Shown here one piece after another: positions 1-6,176 of a DNA stretch of 7,776 bases. A program made the position numbers and the translations under genes. The stretch comes from Bacteroidales bacterium (lineage in GTDB: Bacteria > Bacteroidota > Bacteroidia > Bacteroidales > VadinHA17). The stretch lies in assembly GCA_022615595.1 (NCBI GenBank), contig JAKEGI010000053.1, positions 1 to 7,776 on the forward strand. The letters run 5' to 3'. The notes under the pieces were generated by a model, which searched no databases, had not been told where the DNA came from, and saw only the letters and a program-made list of their open reading frames with translations. Position 1 is the first letter of the stretch, and the number at the start of each line of letters is the position of its first letter.

Positions 1-402
1 ATGATGCGTCGTGCAGCTGCACTGCGCATAACGGACAGGTTCCACTTCACCGGCTTCCTGCGAGGCCATGATGTCTTTACAATGCTGAGAATGAGCGATG
101 TCTATGTGATGCCCTCTGTCTCTGAACCCTTCGGGATTTCACCCCTTGAGGCAATGCAATCAAATGTTCCTGTCATTATCAGCAAGCAGAGCGGGGTGGC
201 CGAAGTGCTTACACATGCCGTGAAGGTAGACTTCTGGGATATTGAGGCGATGGCCGATGCCATTTACGGCATACTATCATACCCGGCCCTGTCACGCATG
301 TTTATCATGAACGGCAAGGAGGAGGTCGACAAGCTGAAGTGGGAAAAGGCGGCCAAACACGTTATGAAAATTTACAGTGAAGTATTGAAACAGACAAGTT
401 AA
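1..402 (+). CDS. GT4-family glycosyltransferase, C-terminal fragment (5' end outside window)
   Basis: The reading frame is open from the first base to a TAA at 400-402, giving 133 residues. Family members of this kind are usually around 400 residues, so only the C-terminal nucleotide-sugar-binding Rossmann domain is present, and the ATG at base 1 is very unlikely to be the real start. The diagnostic feature is the E-x7-E motif in SEPFGISPLEA (E42 and E50 of the fragment), which in GT-B retaining glycosyltransferases contacts the donor sugar. It is preceded by the typical 'FTGFL ... DVYVMPS' strand-helix pattern and followed by 'VPVIISKQSGVAEVL'. The gene ends five bases before the GH57 gene on the same strand, so the two are very probably one transcript. 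From the context I infer an alpha-glucan substrate. Whether it is a glycogen-synthase-like enzyme or makes another glucoside cannot be told, because the acceptor-binding half is missing. Family assignment is firm; the specific function is open. Confidence 0.88.
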   Translation: MMRRAAALRITDRFHFTGFLRGHDVFTMLRMSDVYVMPSVSEPFGISPLEAMQSNVPVIISKQSGVAEVLTHAVKVDFWDIEAMADAIYGILSYPALSRMFIMNGKEEVDKLKWEKAAKHVMKIYSEVLKQTS

Positions 403-407
403 GAGAT

Positions 408-1865
408 ATGAGCACAGTCCAAAAAAAGGCAATCTGCCTCTATTTTCAGGTTCATCAGCCCTTCAGGCTCAGACGCTACAGGTTCTTCGAGATGGGGAAT
501 GAACATTATTACTATGATGATTTCATGAATGAATCCATTCTCCGGAAGATTGCGTACAACTGCTATCTGCCTGCCAACAAGATTTTGCTCGACCTGATCC
601 GTAAACACAAGGGTAAGTTCAGGGTTACATTCTCTCTGACAGGCATTGTTATAGACCAGTTCCGGCTCTACGCCCCGGAAGTGCTTGACTCTTTCAGGGA
701 GCTGGCTCAGACAGGTTGTGTGGAGTTCCTCTCCGAGACAAACTCGCACTCACTGGCCTCGCAGGTGAACCGTGACAGATTTGTCAGGCAGGTAAGCGTG
801 CATCGTGAAAAGATGATTGAGCATCTGGGATATGAGCCGACATCGATCAGAAACACTGAACTCATTTATTCTGATGAGATTGGAAACTGGATGGCTGAGA
901 TGGGATACAAAGCCACAGTCACCGAGGGTGCAAAACATATTCTCGGCTGGAAATCGCCTAACTTCATGTATTGTAATGCTGTCAATCCCAGGCTGAAAGT
1001 GTTGCTGCGCAACTACACCCTCAGCGATGACATAGCATTCAGGTTCTCAAACAGGAGTTGGTCAAGCTTCCCCCTCACTGCTGAGAAATATGCATCATGG
1101 ATCAAGGGCCTTGCTGTTTCTTCAGAGATTGTAAACATCTTCATGGATTATGAAACATTCGGGGAGCATCAGAAGAAGGAGACAGGCATATTTGACTTCC
1201 TGAAGAATATGCCGGATGCAATTATTAAAAAGACCCCCTTCAGTTTTATGACCGTATCGGAGGTTGCTGAGAGCTTTCAGCCTGTGGCGCCACTGCATGT
1301 CCCGTCACCCATCTCATGGGCTGATGAGGAGAGAGACCTTACCGCATGGATGGGAAACGAGCTACAGACAGCTGCGGTAAGCAAGCTCTACAGTCTGGCT
1401 GAACGGGTTGACAGGTGCGGGTCAGAACAGCTTACTAAAGACTGGGTATACCTGCAATCAAGCGATCACTTCTATTACATGTCTACCAAGTTCTTCTCTG
1501 ACGGCGCTGTTCATGCCTATTTCAATCCCTACGAGAATCCATATCAGGCATTCATGAACTACATGAACGTCCTCAGCGATTTTGAGATAAGGTTGAATGT
1601 CATATGTCCGGTCAATAATCACGATGAGGAGGTTAACCGTTTGTCAGCATCAATCCATACCAGGGATATGCTTATTAATGAGTTGCAGGAAAAGCTGTTT
1701 AAGCTTGAGAAGAAAGCTGGCGTTGCACGGCCAAAGGCTGTCAAGGCTGTAAAGGGAAGGGTCACAAAGGCCGCTGCCAGAAAACCTGCCGCAGTGAAAG
1801 ATGTCGCGGTAACGAAGGTGCCCAAAAAAACTGCCACTAAAAAGGCCGCGGCAAAGAAAAAATAA
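408..1865 (+). CDS. GH57 alpha-amylase / 4-alpha-glucanotransferase-like enzyme with Lys/Ala-rich tail
   Basis: This 485-residue protein carries the conserved regions of glycoside hydrolase family 57. These are the HQP motif at 16-18 (region 1), GCVEFLSETNSHSL at 103-116 (region 2), RNTELIYSDEIG at 148-159 with E151 as the predicted nucleophile (region 3), FMDYETFGEH at 245-254 with D247 as the predicted acid/base (region 4), and LQSSDHFYYMSTKF at 349-362 (region 5). GH57 enzymes cleave or transfer alpha-1,4-glucan chains by a retaining mechanism. Amylase, glucanotransferase and branching activities occur in the family and I cannot choose between them here. There is no signal peptide, so it should be cytoplasmic and act on internal glycogen or maltodextrin. 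The ATG at 408 is the right start, since the HQP motif begins 15 codons later. No clear Shine-Dalgarno is seen. Residues 423-436 look like a short amphipathic helix (NELQEKLFKLEKK), followed by a strongly basic tail described separately. The gene lies five bases after the GT4 gene, in an apparent operon. Confidence 0.92.
   Translation: MSTVQKKAICLYFQVHQPFRLRRYRFFEMGNEHYYYDDFMNESILRKIAYNCYLPANKILLDLIRKHKGKFRVTFSLTGIVIDQFRLYAPEVLDSFRELAQTGCVEFLSETNSHSLASQVNRDRFVRQVSVHREKMIEHLGYEPTSIRNTELIYSDEIGNWMAEMGYKATVTEGAKHILGWKSPNFMYCNAVNPRLKVLLRNYTLSDDIAFRFSNRSWSSFPLTAEKYASWIKGLAVSSEIVNIFMDYETFGEHQKKETGIFDFLKNMPDAIIKKTPFSFMTVSEVAESFQPVAPLHVPSPISWADEERDLTAWMGNELQTAAVSKLYSLAERVDRCGSEQLTKDWVYLQSSDHFYYMSTKFFSDGAVHAYFNPYENPYQAFMNYMNVLSDFEIRLNVICPVNNHDEEVNRLSASIHTRDMLINELQEKLFKLEKKAGVARPKAVKAVKGRVTKAAARKPAAVKDVAVTKVPKKTATKKAAAKKK
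1719..1862 (+). other. Lysine/alanine-rich, histone H1-like C-terminal tail of the GH57 enzyme
   Basis: The last 48 residues (438-485) of the GH57 protein contain 14 lysines, 3 arginines, 13 alanines and only one acidic residue (D465), with scattered prolines. The end reads KKTATKKAAAKKK. It resembles histone H1 C-terminal domains and bacterial H1-like proteins. No GH57 catalytic motif falls in it, and it is probably disordered. The DNA is A-rich, including a run of seven A at 1825-1831. The reading frame is uninterrupted and joins smoothly to the enzyme, so this is a real part of the protein and not a frameshift product. The role is unknown; electrostatic tethering to nucleic acid or to acidic partners is a guess. 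Confidence 0.8.
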
Positions 1866-1879
1866 AATTAAAGATTAGT

Positions 1880-1911
1880 TTTGTGGCTGATTCAAGCGGG
1901 GGTATAGATTG
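1880..1911 (+). promoter_or_regulatory. Possible Bacteroidetes-type promoter for the synthase-phosphorylase gene
   Basis: The 85-base gap between the GH57 stop and the ATG at 1951 is the only sizeable non-coding stretch in the window. It contains TTTG at 1880-1883 and TAGATTG at 1905-1911, separated by 21 bases. This partly matches the Bacteroidetes sigma-factor pattern of TTTG near -33 and TAnnTTTG near -7; the second box lacks one T. Transcription would begin around 1917-1919, leaving a leader of some 30 bases before the ATG at 1951 and little room before the alternative GTG at 1930. The match is imperfect and such short motifs arise by chance, so this is only a candidate. Read-through from the GH57 gene is equally possible. 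Confidence 0.3.
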
Positions 1912-1950
1912 TATGTTCCTGCTTAACAGGTGATTTTTATAGATATAAGC

Positions 1951-4900
1951 ATGAGAGCTGATTTTCTGTTTGAGACAAGATGGGAAGTATGTAACAAGGT
2001 GGGAGGCATTCACACTGTGATCACGACCAAGACGCTGAATGTTAAGAATGAATTTGGTGACAACTATGTTCTTATCGGCCCGGATGTATGGCGTGATGAC
2101 AAGAGCAATCCGGAATTCACGGATGATGACAGCATGTTTGTTCAATGGAAAGCGGTGGCTCTCCAGGAAGGGCTCAGCATACGTACAGGCAGATGGAATA
2201 TTGAGGGCTCTCCGCGTGTTATGCTGGTTGATTTTACCCAATACTTTGGTCAGCAGAATGAGATATTCGCCCGTTTCTGGGAGACATACGGACTTGACAG
2301 TATCTCGGGTCAGTGGGATTATGTTGAACCGGCACTTTTTGGTTATGCAGCTGCCAAGGTCATTGAGAGTTTTACATCATACCACAGGGAGTATCCAAGG
2401 GTTATAGCCCAGTTCCATGAATGGATGACCGGCACCGGGGTGCTTTACCTTGAAAAGAATTCTCCCTGGATAGCCACAGCCTTTACAACCCACGCAACGG
2501 TTCTCGGACGCAGTATTGCAGGCAACAGCAGACAGCTTTACAGCAAGCTCAGCGAGTATAATCCTGTTCAGATGTCACGTGAGCTGAATGTAACATCAAA
2601 GCAGTCGCTTGAGAAGATCGCAGCAGCCCAGGCCGATGTCTTTACCGCTGTCAGTGAGATCACCGGGACGGAGTGTCTCGCTTTTCTGGGAAAGGCACCC
2701 GATGTAGTTACTCCAAACGGGTTTGATGATTCTTTTGTTCCTTCTCCTGCTGATTTTAACAACTGCCGTTCTGCAGCACGGGAAAAACTTCTATCAGTTG
2801 CCGGGGCACTTCTTGGGTATAAACTCCCCGATGATACTCTTCTTGTTTCAACGAGCGGCAGATATGAATACAGAAACAAAGGCATTGATCTCTTCCTCTC
2901 TGCACTGGGGGATATAAACCGCACAACAGACTCAAACCATCATTGCGTTGCATTCATACTTGTTCCTGCTTATCATAAGGGGCCCAGGCCGGAACTGATT
3001 GCTGCCCTTAACGACGGGTCATTTGTCAGCGAGGGTGACAGGTATCTCACACACGGACTGCATTATGCCGGTGATGATCCTGTGATCAACCAGCTTGCCA
3101 GGGAAAACCTGAGCAACAATGAGAGTGATAAGGTAAAGGTGATCTTTGTGCCATCATATCTCAACGGCAATGACGGTATCTTCGACAAGTCCTACTATGA
3201 TCTGCTGATCGGGTTCGATCTGACCCTCTATCCATCATACTATGAACCGTGGGGTTACACTCCGCTTGAGAGCCTCATGTTTCATGTACCGACAGTCACC
3301 ACAAATCTCTCAGGTTTTGGAATGTGGGTTAACACCCATTGTGACGATCCGGGTGACGGTTGTCTCGTAATTAATCGCGATGATAAGAATGACAAAGAGG
3401 TCATCAGGGATATGGCTCTCTTCATCAGCAGGTTCATGCAGATGAGTCAGGATGATGTCAGGACCGCGAGGGATAAGGCATGGGAGGTATCACGTATTGC
3501 AAACTGGGATAAGCTCATTAAGTATTATTTTGATGCCTACAAATTTGCACTTGAGAACAGTGAGGTTCGCCGCGGGCAACCCAGGGAATATACACGGGTG
3601 CTTGAAGCTGTTGACCTGCAGGTACGCAAGCCTCACCAGGTGCCTGTGTGGAAGGACATTTACGTGCAGTCCGAGCTGCCGGAGCGTCTCGGATACCTGA
3701 AAGAACTGGCTAATAACCTGTGGTGGTCATGGAACAGCGATGCGGAATTACTCTTTCGCCGTATGGATCCCACTCTCTGGGAGGAGGTGGTACACAACCC
3801 CAGGAAGTTCATTGAGGCAATAGACTATAAAAGACTGGTAGTCCTTTCAGAAGACGAGGTCTTCCTCGATGACTCTGACAGGATCTACAAAGAGTTTACC
3901 GATTACATGGCCAGGTCTGACAATCATGATCTGCCCTCGGTAGCATATTTCAGCATGGAGTTCGGTATTCATCCCTGCCTCAAGATCTATTCAGGAGGGC
4001 TCGGGGTTCTTGCCGGCGATTATCTGAAGGAGGCCAGTGACTCGAATGTCAACATAACGGGAATAGGTCTGCTGTACCGGTATGGATACTTCAGGCAGAA
4101 GCTGGGTCCCAGGGGTGAACAGCAGGCAATCTACGAGGCAGAGGATTTTGCCCAGTTGCCTGTCACTCCGGTGAAGGATGGCAACAACAATATCATGACT
4201 GTATCTTTTACCTGGCCAGGGCGTACCGTCAAAGCGCGTATATGGCTTGCCAGGGTGGGGAAGGTGAAGCTCTACCTTCTTGACACTGATCATGATGAAA
4301 ATACACCTGAAGACAGAGCTATAACGCATTACCTGTATGGCGGTGATTCTGAGAACAGGCTGAAGCAGGAACTTATACTTGGCATCGGGGGCATCCGTGC
4401 CCTCATTGCGCTGGGAATTAAACCTGATGTTTACCACAGTAATGAAGGCCATTCAGCATTCATTGGCTTTGAGCGTATGCGTCACCTGATCGAGGAGCAG
4501 CATCTTACCTTTGAGGAGACACTTGAGATAGTGAGAGCCTCCACTCTCTTTACCACCCATACGCCTGTCCCCGCAGGGCATGATGCCTTTGAGGAGGATC
4601 TTCTCAGGAAATATATTTCACATTATCACACCAGGCTCAATATCTCGTGGGATCAGATGATGGCCCTGGGGCGCTGTGACACTGACCATGACCGCAAGTT
4701 CAACATGAGCTATCTGGCAGCCCGTATGTCACAGGAGATGAACGGTGTGAGCGAATTGCACGGTCATGTATCACGTGGGCTCTTCTCAAAATTATGGCCG
4801 GGATACCTGCGCGATGAGCTGTATATAGGACATGTCACAAACGGAGTGCATCATTCGACATGGACAGCACCTGAGTGGGAACAGATATATGAAAAGGTTA

Positions 4901-6174
4901 CAGGCAAGGCTCACTTTGACCAGGCTGACAGGAGCCAGTGGGATAAGATCTACCAGGTTGATGATGCGAAGGTGTTTGAGGTAAAGATGAAGCTTAAGAA
5001 GCGCCTCTTTGACAACATCAGGAAGCGTCTTCAGACTGAGATGCTGGAGAAGCATGTCAGTCCACGCAAGTTACTGAATATCAGTAATCATCTGAATGAA
5101 AAGGCGCTTACAATAGGTTTTGCGCGAAGGTTTGCCACCTATAAGAGAGCCAGCCTTCTGTTCCGCGACCTTGACAGGCTTGAAAAGATAGTAAACAATC
5201 CTGAGCGACCGGTTCAGTTCATATATGCAGGCAAGGCGCATCCAAATGACGGAGGAGGGCAGGATCTCATCCGCCGCGTAAATGAGATCTCTCAGATGCC
5301 GCAGTTTGCCGGTAAGGTTCTCTTTATCGAGAATTATGATATGGAGCTTGCCAAGTATATGGTGCGCGGTGTTGACATATGGCTCAACACCCCAACCAGG
5401 CCTCTCGAGGCATCAGGCACGAGCGGTGAGAAGGCTGTGATGAACGGCACCATACACTTCAGCGTGCTTGACGGATGGTGGGTTGAAGGATATCACGCCT
5501 TCGCCGGCTGGGCTCTCCCAAAGAAACGCACATTTGCAAGCCAGGATCTGCAGGATGATGTCGATGCCGAGACGATCTACAATATGCTTGAGTATGAGAT
5601 AGTACCTGCTTATTATTCAAGAGATGATGATGGCATCCCCCGTGAATGGACCAGCTATATTAAGAACACCATGGTTAAGGTAGCACCTGAATTCACTACC
5701 AGGAGGATGCTTGATGATTACATCGCAAAGTTCTACAGCAAACTGCAGGATCGCTCCAGAAGGATCACGGCAAACAACTATGCCCTGGCCCGCGAGCTTG
5801 CTGACTGGAAGAACGAGATGTCAAAGGCCTGGGACGAGATAGAGGTCCTGAAATATGATCTCCGTAACCCGGGAGACAGTGTATACAAATCAGGGCAGAA
5901 TTATTCCTATGAGATATTGCTCGACATCAAGAGTATCCCTGCTGAAAACGTAGGTGTTGAGTTTGTTGTCACGAAGCTTCTCAAGAGTGGTGAACATGTA
6001 TTCCTGGCCGGGAAGGAGTTTAAGCTTGCAAGCAAGAAGAAAGGCAGGGCGATCTATCATGTTGACTTTCTTCCCGAAAGGGCAGGGACCTTCTTCTACG
6101 GGATACGCATATATGCCAAACATCCGGAATTGCCTCACAGGCAGGATTTCTGCCTGCTTCGCTGGGTTGACTGA
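1951..6174 (+). CDS. glgP: Bifunctional fusion: GT3 glycogen synthase + GT35 (DUF3417-type) alpha-glucan phosphorylase
   Basis: One uninterrupted frame encodes 1407 residues with two complete enzymes. Residues 1 to about 540 are a eukaryote-like GT3 glycogen synthase: the N-terminal LFETRWEVCNKVGG donor loop (6-19), GRYEYRNKG (303-311) with the conserved arginine R304, and YEPWGYTPLE (431-440) carrying the catalytic E-x7-E pair E432/E440, then NLSGFG (452-457). A linker of about 30 residues follows. From residue 564 (VPVWKDIYV) runs an N-terminal DUF3417 segment with NLWWSWN, then the GT35 phosphorylase: SGGLGVLAGDYLK (682-693 region), SNEGHSAF (830-837), THTPVPAGHD (869-878), RRFATYKR (1059-1066), GKAHPNDGGGQ (1094-1104) and EASGTSGEK, whose K1161 (codon 5431-5433) should hold pyridoxal phosphate. 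Residues from about 1293 form an extra C-terminal domain. The synthase half should extend glycogen from UDP- or ADP-glucose, and the phosphorylase half should release glucose-1-phosphate; both are cytoplasmic. The frame also extends to a GTG at 1930, but the ATG at 1951 fits where GT3 proteins begin. The symbol glgP covers only the phosphorylase half. Confidence 0.94.
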   Translation: MRADFLFETRWEVCNKVGGIHTVITTKTLNVKNEFGDNYVLIGPDVWRDDKSNPEFTDDDSMFVQWKAVALQEGLSIRTGRWNIEGSPRVMLVDFTQYFGQQNEIFARFWETYGLDSISGQWDYVEPALFGYAAAKVIESFTSYHREYPRVIAQFHEWMTGTGVLYLEKNSPWIATAFTTHATVLGRSIAGNSRQLYSKLSEYNPVQMSRELNVTSKQSLEKIAAAQADVFTAVSEITGTECLAFLGKAPDVVTPNGFDDSFVPSPADFNNCRSAAREKLLSVAGALLGYKLPDDTLLVSTSGRYEYRNKGIDLFLSALGDINRTTDSNHHCVAFILVPAYHKGPRPELIAALNDGSFVSEGDRYLTHGLHYAGDDPVINQLARENLSNNESDKVKVIFVPSYLNGNDGIFDKSYYDLLIGFDLTLYPSYYEPWGYTPLESLMFHVPTVTTNLSGFGMWVNTHCDDPGDGCLVINRDDKNDKEVIRDMALFISRFMQMSQDDVRTARDKAWEVSRIANWDKLIKYYFDAYKFALENSEVRRGQPREYTRVLEAVDLQVRKPHQVPVWKDIYVQSELPERLGYLKELANNLWWSWNSDAELLFRRMDPTLWEEVVHNPRKFIEAIDYKRLVVLSEDEVFLDDSDRIYKEFTDYMARSDNHDLPSVAYFSMEFGIHPCLKIYSGGLGVLAGDYLKEASDSNVNITGIGLLYRYGYFRQKLGPRGEQQAIYEAEDFAQLPVTPVKDGNNNIMTVSFTWPGRTVKARIWLARVGKVKLYLLDTDHDENTPEDRAITHYLYGGDSENRLKQELILGIGGIRALIALGIKPDVYHSNEGHSAFIGFERMRHLIEEQHLTFEETLEIVRASTLFTTHTPVPAGHDAFEEDLLRKYISHYHTRLNISWDQMMALGRCDTDHDRKFNMSYLAARMSQEMNGVSELHGHVSRGLFSKLWPGYLRDELYIGHVTNGVHHSTWTAPEWEQIYEKVTGKAHFDQADRSQWDKIYQVDDAKVFEVKMKLKKRLFDNIRKRLQTEMLEKHVSPRKLLNISNHLNEKALTIGFARRFATYKRASLLFRDLDRLEKIVNNPERPVQFIYAGKAHPNDGGGQDLIRRVNEISQMPQFAGKVLFIENYDMELAKYMVRGVDIWLNTPTRPLEASGTSGEKAVMNGTIHFSVLDGWWVEGYHAFAGWALPKKRTFASQDLQDDVDAETIYNMLEYEIVPAYYSRDDDGIPREWTSYIKNTMVKVAPEFTTRRMLDDYIAKFYSKLQDRSRRITANNYALARELADWKNEMSKAWDEIEVLKYDLRNPGDSVYKSGQNYSYEILLDIKSIPAENVGVEFVVTKLLKSGEHVFLAGKEFKLASKKKGRAIYHVDFLPERAGTFFYGIRIYAKHPELPHRQDFCLLRWVD
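3553..3639 (+). other. Inter-enzyme linker joining the GT3 and GT35 halves
   Basis: Residues 535-563 of the fusion protein lie between the last helix of the synthase (ending near YKFALENS) and the phosphorylase start VPVWKDIYV. The linker reads as charged and arginine-rich (RRGQPREYTR) without low-complexity glycine/serine stretches. No in-frame stop codon and no in-frame ATG occur in this stretch, and I see no ribosome binding site, so there is no sign of separate translation of the two halves. Domain borders are estimated by eye and may be off by 10-20 residues. Confidence 0.6.
6138..6156. terminator. Perfect 7-bp inverted repeat at the convergent gene ends; possible weak bidirectional terminator
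   Basis: CAGGCAG at 6138-6144 is the exact reverse complement of CTGCCTG at 6150-6156, with a five-base loop (GATTT). It lies inside the last codons of the fusion gene, 16 bases before its stop, and 21 bases beyond the stop of the opposing branching-enzyme gene. It could therefore act on transcripts from both sides. Neither side is followed by a clear T-run, so intrinsic termination would be weak. An overlapping alternative pairing, TGCCT (6131-6135) with AGGCA (6139-6143), competes with it. It may be only a coincidence of coding sequence. Confidence 0.25.
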
Positions 6175-6176
6175 CC

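Noticed and set aside
1..6. The ATG ATG at the very left edge as a true gene start for the GT4 protein.
   Set aside because: A GT4 protein starting here would lack its whole acceptor domain and half the donor domain; the coincidence with the edge points to truncation.
399..749. A 116-codon minus-strand open frame opposite the start of the GH57 gene.
   Set aside because: Antisense to the conserved GH57 N-terminus, with no family resemblance; a shadow frame.
1619..1837. A 72-codon minus-strand frame with a hydrophobic look (possible small membrane protein).
   Set aside because: It is the antisense of the Lys/Ala-rich tail; complementing AAG and GCC codons automatically gives Leu, Phe and Ala. 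No independent support.
1864..1882. AAAATTAA-aga-TTAGTTTT stem-loop right at the GH57 stop codon.
   Set aside because: All A/T pairs plus one G-T wobble, hence very unstable, in a stretch where A/T-rich self-complementarity is expected by chance.
1918..1930. CCTG-cttaa-CAGG followed by TGATTTTT as an intrinsic terminator after the GH57 gene.
   Set aside because: The stem is only four base pairs, and it would lie between the candidate promoter and the fusion gene. Too weak to call.
1930..1950. GTG at 1930 as the start of the fusion gene, adding seven residues (MIFIDIS).
   Set aside because: No Shine-Dalgarno precedes it, it sits inside a small inverted repeat, and GT3 synthases begin shortly before the LFET motif, which the ATG at 1951 provides.
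3991..4452. A 153-codon open frame on the minus strand inside the phosphorylase region.
   Set aside because: It is wholly antisense to conserved phosphorylase motifs, shows no recognisable protein pattern and has no start signals; a shadow of the real gene.
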